Of a stretch of DNA of 64,000 bases, positions 27,437 through 35,104 are shown piece after piece. Under the pieces are notes generated by a model. It searched no databases. It was given only the letters and a program-made list of their open reading frames with translations, and was not told the DNA's origin. Source of the stretch: Pirellula sp. Its GTDB lineage: Bacteria > Planctomycetota > Planctomycetia > Pirellulales > Pirellulaceae. Location of the stretch: positions 1 to 64,000 of the forward strand of contig JAJTFB010000015.1 of assembly GCA_021300015.1 (NCBI GenBank). Direction: 5' to 3'. The position numbers and the translations under genes are program-made. Positions within the stretch are counted from its first letter, which is position 1, and each line of letters opens with the position of its first letter.

Positions 27437-27934
27437 TCAGCCGACGAGATGATTGAGAATTTGAAGGATCCCATTGAGGTGGGCCATGCGCGGACCGAAG
27501 CGATCGAGGAAGTCGGCGAACATGTATTCACTATCGACGAGTTGGTCTTGGGAGTCTTCAACTTCCGAGGTCATCTTCGCTAAGAAATCGGTTTGGACGG
27601 CCGAGAGCGTCTCGAGGGCCGAGCGGCAGGCTTGGACCAACTCCGGATGAGCGCTTCGCCACTGGTTCATTTCGTTTTGGCGTTGGGTCGATGCTTGCTG
27701 GGTGTTTTGAAGGACCTGGCGGTTGATTTGCAGCATTTGCTCGACCATCTGATTTTGACGGTTTTGAGCATCGACCAATTGCCTCATCAGGGCGATCATC
27801 GCCGTGCCGACATCAGGGTTTCGGTTCGCAGTCGGGGCGTTGGGAGCCTGAGCAGGAGCATTTTGCCCGCTGGAGGCGTCGGCCGAGACATTGATCGAAA
27901 AAATGGGGGAAAAAGGTCCTGGGTCGTTAGACAT
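27437..27934 (-). CDS. Cytosolic coiled-coil hypothetical protein
   Basis: 165 residues starting MSNDPGPF. After a Pro/Ala/Asn-rich N-terminus it is almost entirely helical: LMRQLVDAQNRQNQMVEQ, ILQINRQVLQNTQQ-like heptads, then a helical C-terminus ending FADFLDRFGPRMAHLNGILQ. No enzyme motif and no membrane segment. The start at 27934 is preferred over 27973 since the shorter form begins right after a change in composition. It lies 64 bp upstream of the RidA gene. The role is unknown. Confidence 0.6.
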   Translation of the reverse strand: MSNDPGPFSPIFSINVSADASSGQNAPAQAPNAPTANRNPDVGTAMIALMRQLVDAQNRQNQMVEQMLQINRQVLQNTQQASTQRQNEMNQWRSAHPELVQACRSALETLSAVQTDFLAKMTSEVEDSQDQLVDSEYMFADFLDRFGPRMAHLNGILQILNHLVG

Positions 27935-28194
27935 CGTGATTTGCTTGCAAAGAGGCTCGAGATGAAGAAACAAGCCGGAGATCGCCCGAAAGCCCGCTGA
28001 ATATCCAGTATATCGCCGAGGGTGCTCAAAAGTCGAGTTTTCGGAACGAGTGGCTTGTTAATTTGGCGAATTTGTGTCGACAAGTCGGCTTGGGAGGCGA
28101 TGTCTGGACAGATCCGGCTCGGCGCGTCGAAGCTTAGGGCGGGGTCTTTGACCTTCAATCGCAGACGGTTTCGCAAGATTCACAACATAGACGC

Positions 28195-28821
28195 ATGGCA
28201 TCAGACAACGTTTCGTCACAGAAATCCCTGGGTTTCGTCTCGGTCCGGCATCGCTTGGACCAAGGCTACTTCGGTGGCTATTTGCTGATCAACAGCGTGG
28301 CCCGACCCCTGGAATTCCATTGCACGGTGCCGGTTCAGCCGACCCGGGCTCAGTCGATCCTCTTTGGGCCGACTCTCGAGGAATTTCTCTGCGGTGAGCA
28401 GATTTGCAGAGCGTTGCTCTCGCGAGCCAAGCTTCAGCCCCAGGTGGTTTTGGTCGATTCTCCGGCGGCCCTGTGCGTTCGCCATTGGATCGACTTGCCG
28501 ATCCTATGGGTCCAGGCCGGTGGAGCCTCAGGTGGAGCTTCAGGGGGGACAAGCTTGGAGCAATCGTCCACCGGAGAGCTCCTGAGTCCGACGAGCCTTG
28601 AGCATGGCTTTCAAACCCCTAGCCAACAGCGGAATGCTTCTGAATACGCGGAAAGATCCTCGGAGCACTACCGGTTTTGCTGCTTGGAATCCTACCGCAG
28701 CGACCTCGACGCGGTCGATTGGCTCAACGAATCCTATGCGATCGAACATGATTTGCGCGAACCCTTCGAGCGGATCATCGAAGCGTTGTCCGAGGCGCAT
28801 CCCCGAACCAAGGCAGCTTGA
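28195..28821 (+). CDS. Hypothetical protein preceding SNF2 ATPase
   Basis: 208 residues, soluble, with no family I recognise. The N-terminal half (FVSVRHRLDQGYFGGYLLIN, LEFHCTVPVQPTRAQSILFG, VVLVDSPAALCVRH) looks like a compact alpha/beta fold; the C-terminal half is looser, with Gly/Ser runs (GGASGGASGG). It is followed after 2 bp by the SNF2 ATPase gene, and both are transcribed away from the divergent gene at 27934. That near-coupled arrangement suggests the two proteins act together or need matched amounts. The start is ATG 28195. Confidence 0.6.
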   Translation: MASDNVSSQKSLGFVSVRHRLDQGYFGGYLLINSVARPLEFHCTVPVQPTRAQSILFGPTLEEFLCGEQICRALLSRAKLQPQVVLVDSPAALCVRHWIDLPILWVQAGGASGGASGGTSLEQSSTGELLSPTSLEHGFQTPSQQRNASEYAERSSEHYRFCCLESYRSDLDAVDWLNESYAIEHDLREPFERIIEALSEAHPRTKAA

Positions 28822-28823
28822 GC

Positions 28824-30689
28824 ATGAACGACTCCCAGGGGTCTGTGCCTCTTGAGGTTCTCTCGGAGTTCTATCCGACGATTCCCTTGAGCGAACTTGC
28901 AGAAATACCTGCAGTCGCCGGTTGGCAAAGCGAGCTTGTGACCGAAACTCTCCCGCGAATGCACAATGCATTGGCCGAGTACTCTGGACTTTGTGCGGCT
29001 CCTGCCCCGAAGGTCCTTGCAATTCAGCTTGCGCATCCGCTCCCCAAGACGATCGGTTTTTCGTTCCCAGAGTCGCCTCATTGGACGCTCAAGACCCCGC
29101 TGCTGAGCGGTCCCAACGATGGCAAGGGGTCGGAGGCTCAGGCTCCAGGTTCGGAGGATTCGAGCGCCAAGGATCCGCAAACCGATTCGGGGCCAGAGGG
29201 ACTGGGCAACCATGGGGCAAACAGCACCGGCAAGAAGACTCGGATCAAGCCGCCGAGGAATCTGATCCGCCTTGAGGACCGTTTGTACTACGTTTTGCAA
29301 CCTCCGCTGGAGTCGATTGTTCAGAATGCAAAATTGACGTTCCCGTTCCAGCCGTTTCCTTATCAGATGGATGGCATCGCATTTCTCTATGCGCGATCCT
29401 CGGCGATCCTTGCCGATGAGATGGGATTGGGCAAGACGATGCAAGCGATCACCGCCATCCGGATGCTCTTGCTATCGGGCGAGATTCGCAACGCGCTGTT
29501 GGTCTGTCCGAAACCTTTGGTGACCAATTGGATGCGCGAGTTTCGGCAGTGGGCCCCTGAGATCCCCATCGCTGTGATCGAAGGGGACTCGAGCAAAAGG
29601 GCCTGGGTCTGGTCGAACCCACAAGCACCGGTGAAAATCGCCAACTACGAGTTGATGCTCAAGGACTCGTCGATCATCGACGGCGAATCGCTCTATTTTG
29701 ACTTGGTGCTTTTGGACGAAGCGCAACGGATCAAGAATCGCAACAGCACGACGAGCGAAGTGGTCCGATCGATCCCACGAAGCCGTTCATGGGCGTTGAC
29801 TGGAACGCCGATCGAAAACTCGGTCGAGGATCTCGTGAGCATCTTCGAATTTCTCTCGCCAGGGCACTTGCGCGATGACATGCATTTGAAGTCGCTTGGT
29901 CATGCGACGCGCGACCATATCTTGCGCCGGACCAAAGACAAGGTGCTCAAGGACATGCCGCCGCGTCTTTACCGCAATGCGGATCTGGAGCTGACCCCCG
30001 AGCAACGCGCAAGCTACAAGATCGCCGAGGAGGAGGGTGTCGTGCATCTTGCCGATCTTGGCGAATCGGTGACCGTTCAGCACGTTTTCGAATTGGTGCT
30101 AAGGCTCAAGCAAATCTGCAACTTCGATCCGGTCAGCGGCTCGAGCAGCAAACTCGAACGGTTGGAAGCCGACATGGAGGAGATCGCAGCGAGCGGTCAA
30201 AAAGCGATTGTTTTCAGCCAGTGGGTTTCGACCCTGGATGTGATTTCCGAACGGCTTGCGCGATTCAATCCGGTCGAGTACCACGGTCGTATCCCATCGA
30301 ACCGTCGCGATGGCGTGATCGAACGGTTCCGCAATGATCCTTCGTGCAACGTGATCCTCATGAGCTACGGGGCAGGGGCCGTGGGCCTGAACTTGCAGTT
30401 TTGCCATTACGTGTTCCTGTTCGATCGCTGGTGGAATCCTGCCGTCGAAGACCAAGCCATCAATCGCGCGCATCGCTTGGGGGTCAAGAAGGCCGTGACG
30501 GTCACTCGGATGATGGCCGTCGAGACGATTGAACAGCGGATCGATGCGGTCTTGTCGGAGAAAAGAGAACTCCTCAGAACCCTCTTTGCAGAAGCCGGCA
30601 CGCCGACGAATCTGGGGCTCAATCGGAACGAAATCTTCGGCCTCTTCGGCCTGAACGTCCCGCCCCGCTTCAAAGGATTTGCAGCTTAG
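28824..30689 (+). CDS. SNF2-family DNA-dependent ATPase/helicase-like protein
   Basis: 621 residues. Superfamily 2 motifs are all visible: Walker A ADEMGLGKTMQ (about 197-207), LLVCPKPLVTNW, the DEAQ box LLDEAQRIKN, SWALTGTPIEN (motif III), then in the second lobe KAIVFSQWVSTLDVI, VILMSYGAGAVGLNLQ, and DRWWNPAVEDQAINRAHRLGV (motif VI). SNF2 proteins use ATP to track along DNA and remodel bound proteins; the bacterial role is unclear. It starts 2 bp after the small upstream gene. The frame also opens at TTG 28818, two codons earlier; ATG 28824 is preferred. The C-terminus overlaps the convergent DUF2752 gene by 20 bp. A low-complexity region lies at about 100-140. Confidence 0.88.
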   Translation: MNDSQGSVPLEVLSEFYPTIPLSELAEIPAVAGWQSELVTETLPRMHNALAEYSGLCAAPAPKVLAIQLAHPLPKTIGFSFPESPHWTLKTPLLSGPNDGKGSEAQAPGSEDSSAKDPQTDSGPEGLGNHGANSTGKKTRIKPPRNLIRLEDRLYYVLQPPLESIVQNAKLTFPFQPFPYQMDGIAFLYARSSAILADEMGLGKTMQAITAIRMLLLSGEIRNALLVCPKPLVTNWMREFRQWAPEIPIAVIEGDSSKRAWVWSNPQAPVKIANYELMLKDSSIIDGESLYFDLVLLDEAQRIKNRNSTTSEVVRSIPRSRSWALTGTPIENSVEDLVSIFEFLSPGHLRDDMHLKSLGHATRDHILRRTKDKVLKDMPPRLYRNADLELTPEQRASYKIAEEEGVVHLADLGESVTVQHVFELVLRLKQICNFDPVSGSSSKLERLEADMEEIAASGQKAIVFSQWVSTLDVISERLARFNPVEYHGRIPSNRRDGVIERFRNDPSCNVILMSYGAGAVGLNLQFCHYVFLFDRWWNPAVEDQAINRAHRLGVKKAVTVTRMMAVETIEQRIDAVLSEKRELLRTLFAEAGTPTNLGLNRNEIFGLFGLNVPPRFKGFAA

Positions 30690-31110
30690 TCGTTACCAAG
30701 TTCCAAGCCCACAGCCCCAAGGCGATGGCCATCGATACAACCGATCCGCTCATGGCAAAGAGTCCCCATTGATCTCGGAGTCGAGAGCTCGCTGTCCATA
30801 TCACACCAACGAGCCATGGGACCGATAAGGCGGCTACGAGAAACAGCATCGAGCCTCCGAGATTCGCCCGGATCGCTTCGGGGACTCGGCCCTCGATCAT
30901 CAGGGCCCAGGAAGTCGTCATCCCGCAGGCCGGGCAGCGAATCCCAAGAATCGCGACCGATGTGCAAGCAGGCAATCCCAGTTGCTGGTGAGTGCCCAAG
31001 CCGCTCGGGTCGGGGGCCAACCAAGCTGCAATGCTCAGGACGGCGACCAAGCCTGCCGTCAGGACCGCAAGACTGATCCGTTCCTTCTTGCCCAGCAATT
31101 GGCCTGACAT
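30670..31110 (-). CDS. DUF2752 membrane protein
   Basis: 146 residues with three to four TM helices (ISLAVLTAGLVAVLSIAAWLA, SMLFLVAALSVPWLVGVIW, FAMSGSVVSMAIALGLWAW). The signature of the DUF2752 family is present: GIRCPACGMTTSWA, with a CPxCG pair. The function is unknown in the family. Its start overlaps the stop of the HemN-like gene by one base (TGATG), so the two are probably translated together. Its end overlaps the convergent SNF2 gene by 20 bp. Confidence 0.85.
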   Translation of the reverse strand: MSGQLLGKKERISLAVLTAGLVAVLSIAAWLAPDPSGLGTHQQLGLPACTSVAILGIRCPACGMTTSWALMIEGRVPEAIRANLGGSMLFLVAALSVPWLVGVIWTASSRLRDQWGLFAMSGSVVSMAIALGLWAWNLVTTKLQIL

Positions 31111-32495
31111 CAGGTGTACCGAACGTTGCGAAACTGCGGCTCAAAAAACGCTGGCAACAGAGCGTCGACTCGCAGCAGACCGTCGCTGGTCAATCGGATC
31201 TGAGCGTCTTGAGAACTCGAATCCGAAGGCAATTGGACATATCCATCGGCAGCATAAGCATTCCATTCGGATTGCCAGTGCTCGAGGATGTCGACCTGGA
31301 ATTTTTGTCGGAAGTACTCGACGTGCAGGTATCCTTTTTTGAGTTGCAAAATCATCTCGCGGATCAAACGCTGTTGCGGTGTTGGGCGATAAGCGCGTCC
31401 GATGGGAAGTCGATTCTCATCGAGGATGATGCTCAAGTAACGCTCCCATTCCGGGACGTTTTGGTAATGGACTCCGCCGACATGTCCAAAGCTCGCGATG
31501 CCTGTTGCAAGCAGATCCGATCCTCTCCAAAGGTTATCCCGGTACGAGAAACTGACCTTCGTCGGATCCTTGACGACTGTATACGCACTGCTGATCGAGT
31601 AACCGTTTTCCTGAAAGACATCGAAGGCGTATCGGACCCAGTCCCGCTTGGTCGGCCAAGTCGCTACGGCCGACTCGCTTTGGGACTCGAGCATCCCCTT
31701 GGAGTAGACGGTATTGAAGGGGAGTTCCATCTGATAGATGGTCACACTCTCGGGCGATAGCTCAAGGGTCTTTTGAATGTTCTGCTTCCAGTTCTCCCAG
31801 GTCTCACCGACCATGCCCGAGATCAGGTCGATGTTCACGTTGGCAAAGCCCGCCTTGGCGATCCATTCCCAAGCTCGGTACACCTCCTTGGAAAGATGGG
31901 CTCGACCGTTTTCTTCGAGGATCGCATCGGAGAAGTTTTCGACCCCGAGGCTCAAGCGAGTTACGCCGAGTTCCTTAAGGATCTGTACCTTCGATTCACT
32001 GAGCGTTCCTGGCTCGCACTCAAAGGTAACCTCCTCGGCCCCATTCCAGGATACATGGCGGTGCAGGCGGTCCATCAGAGACTGAAGTTGCTTGACCGAT
32101 AGAAAGCTCGGGGTGCCCCCGCCGAAGTAGACGAAGCGGAACTGGCGGTCTTGCATCAGAGGTTGCTGGGCGACAAGGCTGATTTCCTGGCACAGGGCCG
32201 AGACGTAACGCTCGATGGCTTCGGCGTTGACGTTGGTGAAAACTTTGAAGTAACAGAACTTGCAACGCTTGCGGCAAAACGGGATGTGCAGGTAGAGCCC
32301 CAACGGGGGGAGCCCTTCGGTTTGCCCTGGGAAAGCTTGCCCAGGGATAGCTTGCCCTGGGATACTCGTCGTGGCTGGACAGGTGCCCAGGGCGCTGAGG
32401 GCTTCGGGGATCGCCTCGGGGGTCCACTGCGAATAAGGTGGGTAATTCGAGATGAAGTAGCTTCCCACTTCGGTCTTGGTGGCTTCGGTCGACAT
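31110..32495 (-). CDS. HemN/HemW-like radical SAM protein
   Basis: 461 residues. The radical SAM cluster motif is canonical: CRKRCKFC (Cys74, Cys78, Cys81) after LYLHIPF. The rest follows the HemN/HemW plan: FGGGTPSFLS, VTRLSLGVENFSDAIL, NVNIDLISGMVGETWENW, QMELPFNTVYSKG and a C-terminal HemN domain. HemN performs oxygen-independent coproporphyrinogen III decarboxylation, while HemW is a heme chaperone; I cannot choose between these or a third role. The N-terminus has a short repeat (IPGQAIPGQAFPGQT, residues 45-59). It is coupled to the DUF2752 gene. ATG 32495 is the first in-frame start. The 206 bp upstream, divergent from the FliF-like gene, hold nothing I can name. Confidence 0.85.
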   Translation of the reverse strand: MSTEATKTEVGSYFISNYPPYSQWTPEAIPEALSALGTCPATTSIPGQAIPGQAFPGQTEGLPPLGLYLHIPFCRKRCKFCYFKVFTNVNAEAIERYVSALCQEISLVAQQPLMQDRQFRFVYFGGGTPSFLSVKQLQSLMDRLHRHVSWNGAEEVTFECEPGTLSESKVQILKELGVTRLSLGVENFSDAILEENGRAHLSKEVYRAWEWIAKAGFANVNIDLISGMVGETWENWKQNIQKTLELSPESVTIYQMELPFNTVYSKGMLESQSESAVATWPTKRDWVRYAFDVFQENGYSISSAYTVVKDPTKVSFSYRDNLWRGSDLLATGIASFGHVGGVHYQNVPEWERYLSIILDENRLPIGRAYRPTPQQRLIREMILQLKKGYLHVEYFRQKFQVDILEHWQSEWNAYAADGYVQLPSDSSSQDAQIRLTSDGLLRVDALLPAFFEPQFRNVRYT

Positions 32496-32701
32496 GCCTA
32501 GTGGATAGTTCGTTTTAGTGTTGAGGGCTTGCTCGGAACTCCCCCTAATTTACCTTAGCTCTCCATTTTCTGCACCCTTTGGAGCGACCCTGAGGCTGAA
32601 TTGTCCAGGCCGTCGGCTCGAATTCGCAATCGGCTGGTTGGAATTTACCGGCAGGTGGGCTAGGACTGACCCCTGACGATTTGCTAAAGATCTACGGGAG
32701 T

Positions 32702-34285
32702 ATGAAAAGCCTCATCCAAATCTCTGAATCGCTTCGAATCCTGTTTATTCGCAGCAATCTCCAAACCCGTATGGCGATGGTCTTCTGCACGGCGCTGCTT
32801 GCAGTGGGCTTGGGACTGTTGGTCCAAAATGCCAACCTCCTTTCGAATCGGATGGAGTATTTGCTCGACGGCCAGGATTTTGCGCCCGAACAACTCGACC
32901 AATTCGAATTGGCTTTCAGCGGTGCGAGCCTGCGGAATTACGAACGGGTCGGAAACCGTATGCGTGTCCCTTCGAACTCCAAGGATGCTTACCTCAAGGC
33001 GTTGGCTCAAGCCAAGTGTTTGCCGGTTCGCTTGGAACAGGATATCGCAGGTTCGAGCGATCCATTGAGGTTCCTCGAACCCCGAATCGTCGCCCAGGAA
33101 CGCGAGCGCAAAGAGAGGATCATGCAGATCCAAAACACGCTCAAAGAGTTCCCTTTTGTACGCCACGCCGTGGTGACTTACGACGAAAAATCCGAAGGCT
33201 TTTCGGCTGACAAAAAACGTGCAGCGACCGTCGCGATCCACCCGAAAAACAAACCTTATCTTTCTCGCGCCGAACGCAGGAATATCCTGAGACTCGTCCA
33301 CATGCACTTCCCGGGCCTGAGAGCCTCCGAAGTCGCATTGGTCGACCTGGGCCTCGGTGAAACCTTCACCGAACCGAGCCTTGGCCAAAGCGATAGCCTT
33401 TGGACCGACCGACGCCGGGAGCACGAAGAGGACCTGAAAAGAAAAGCGGCAGAACTATTGGTTGGCTACGGCGATGTGCAAATCGTCATTTCGAGCGAAC
33501 CGGTCGGCCCGGCCGACTTGGTCGAAAATCCCTCGAAGACCTCTTCGACAGGTAGTTCCGAGAACGATCCAAGCCCCACTTTGATCGCTAACCGCAAAGC
33601 CCGACTTAGCGAATTTGTGTCGACCAACCCAACATCCCAAACGCCAATCCTCTACAGTAGCCGCATCGCAGTCTCCATCCCTTCTTCCTATTACCATCGA
33701 GCCTATCGGCAAACGTGGCTTGCATCGGAGGGAAACAACGATCCTGCGAACGCTTCGGATCGCTCGGCTAGCACGGATAGCGCGGATAGCACGGATAGCA
33801 CGGACTCGTCCCTCGGTCCGACCATGTCGGCCGTCGCATCGCACCTCCCGCCGATCACCCAACGGGCTTTGGATCAAATCAAGACCCAGACGGTGCAAGC
33901 CGTTCGCGAGAAGCTCACTCCCTTGGTGGCCACCACCTGGATGACGAGCAAGGAAATCGAAAGTCGCATCAGCATCACCGATCATTTCGACGCGATCGAA
34001 TCGACTCCGATGGCCTCGAGTCCTTGGCAAGCCGCTAGACTGTGGCTTGCCGAATCCTGGAAGACACTTGGGCTCTTTGGATTGGTGATGCTAGCAATGC
34101 TTCTGTTGCGTTCGGTCGTTGTCCAAAAAGCAAACGGCCCATCGCTTTTGGATCTCAGAGAGCAAGCCCCTTTGATCGAAAACGATGAGCCGTCGCTGAA
34201 GCCTTCGTGGAAACTCCACGAAAAGATCCGATCGCAACCCGAGCAGGTCGCATCGAGATTGGCCTCTTGGATCTCGCAAAACTAA
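32702..34285 (+). CDS. FliF-like (YscJ/FliF) ring protein, isolated
   Basis: 527 residues with a topology like the flagellar MS-ring protein: an N-terminal TM helix (AMVFCTALLAVGLGLLVQNA), the YscJ/FliF ring-building motif (YLLDGQDFAPEQLDQFELAF, RMRVPSNSKDAYLKALAQAKCLP), a second ring domain (VRHAVVTYDEKS, TVAIHP), a long Ser/Asp-rich loop (STDSADSTDSTDS, near 360-375), a second TM helix (WKTLGLFGLVMLAMLLLRSVVV) and a C-terminal end PEQVASRLASWI resembling the FliG-binding tail. Length is close to FliF (about 550). It may form a ring in the inner membrane, but no other flagellar or secretion gene is nearby. ATG 32702 is chosen; TTG 32681 is an alternative. Confidence 0.7.
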   Translation: MKSLIQISESLRILFIRSNLQTRMAMVFCTALLAVGLGLLVQNANLLSNRMEYLLDGQDFAPEQLDQFELAFSGASLRNYERVGNRMRVPSNSKDAYLKALAQAKCLPVRLEQDIAGSSDPLRFLEPRIVAQERERKERIMQIQNTLKEFPFVRHAVVTYDEKSEGFSADKKRAATVAIHPKNKPYLSRAERRNILRLVHMHFPGLRASEVALVDLGLGETFTEPSLGQSDSLWTDRRREHEEDLKRKAAELLVGYGDVQIVISSEPVGPADLVENPSKTSSTGSSENDPSPTLIANRKARLSEFVSTNPTSQTPILYSSRIAVSIPSSYYHRAYRQTWLASEGNNDPANASDRSASTDSADSTDSTDSSLGPTMSAVASHLPPITQRALDQIKTQTVQAVREKLTPLVATTWMTSKEIESRISITDHFDAIESTPMASSPWQAARLWLAESWKTLGLFGLVMLAMLLLRSVVVQKANGPSLLDLREQAPLIENDEPSLKPSWKLHEKIRSQPEQVASRLASWISQN

Positions 34286-34289
34286 AAAA

Positions 34290-34940
34290 TCAGTCCAGTT
34301 GGAACGACAATTCGCCAAGAAGGATCGGATCGACGGCCAGCCTTCCTAGCTCGTCTTGCGGGCGACGGTTTGCGTTGGTTTGCCAAGCGCGAACGGTGCT
34401 CAGTTCGGGCATCAGCTCGACGAGTTGATGCTTGAGCATATCGAGCAATCGGATCAAGCGTTTGCTGACGACGATCTCTCGGACTGAGGCGACCGTTTTC
34501 ATGATCTTGATCAGACTGGCTCGCGATTGGATCGATTCACAGATCGATACATCGCGATCCATCAGCAGGTGTTCGAGGGGTACCTCGAGGGCCTCTTTCC
34601 AGATATAGAGATCTTTGAGACTGAGGTTCGCGCTGGGTCGTTCTTGGACCCGGAGCTCTCGCACCGGAAGTCCTGTTCTGCGAGAAATAGTTCGCAGCGA
34701 TAATCCTTGCTGAACGCGCACCTCTGCGATCCGATTCAAAAGAAATGCGTGCTTGGATTCCGACATCTTTCGATCAACCCGTTTCCTAGCAGTAGGCTGC
34801 CGGGGGGCAGTTTTCCTGGTAGCAGGTTTCGAAAGTTGTGGTTTCCCGGCAGCGGATCTTTGATTCTTGGCGCTGGGGGGCGTTTCGGAAGGCTGGCCGT
34901 CCTGAGGTTGGCCGCAAATAGGTAGGCTCTTTTTTTCCAT
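34290..34940 (-). CDS. HTH protein with basic, disordered N-terminus
   Basis: 216 residues. The first 58 are rich in Lys, Arg, Pro, Ala and Ser (AAGKPQLSKPATRKTAPRQP), likely disordered and able to bind nucleic acid. Residues 59-125 contain a helix-turn-helix-like segment, NRIAEVRVQQGLSLRTISRR followed by TGLPVRELRVQERP, similar to XRE-type or RodZ-like HTH. The C-terminal half is helical (SIQSRASLIKIMKTVASV). It is probably a transcription regulator. Its stop lies 4 bp from the convergent FliF-like stop. A start at 34766 (Met59) would remove the basic tail. Target genes are unknown. Confidence 0.6.
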   Translation of the reverse strand: MEKKSLPICGQPQDGQPSETPPSAKNQRSAAGKPQLSKPATRKTAPRQPTARKRVDRKMSESKHAFLLNRIAEVRVQQGLSLRTISRRTGLPVRELRVQERPSANLSLKDLYIWKEALEVPLEHLLMDRDVSICESIQSRASLIKIMKTVASVREIVVSKRLIRLLDMLKHQLVELMPELSTVRAWQTNANRRPQDELGRLAVDPILLGELSFQLD

Positions 34941-35104
34941 GAGCTAAGACGAAATGCTAAGTTGCTTCGTCGGTATCAGTGTGTGTTCTGACCCTTCCAG
35001 TGCCTATCGTTCGCGGCATGGGCAAGTAAAGACAACCCCCCCAATTGGCAAATCTTTCCGTTTTTTCAAGCTTACCCAGCCTCTCCAGGTTGGGCAGGGC
35101 TGTA

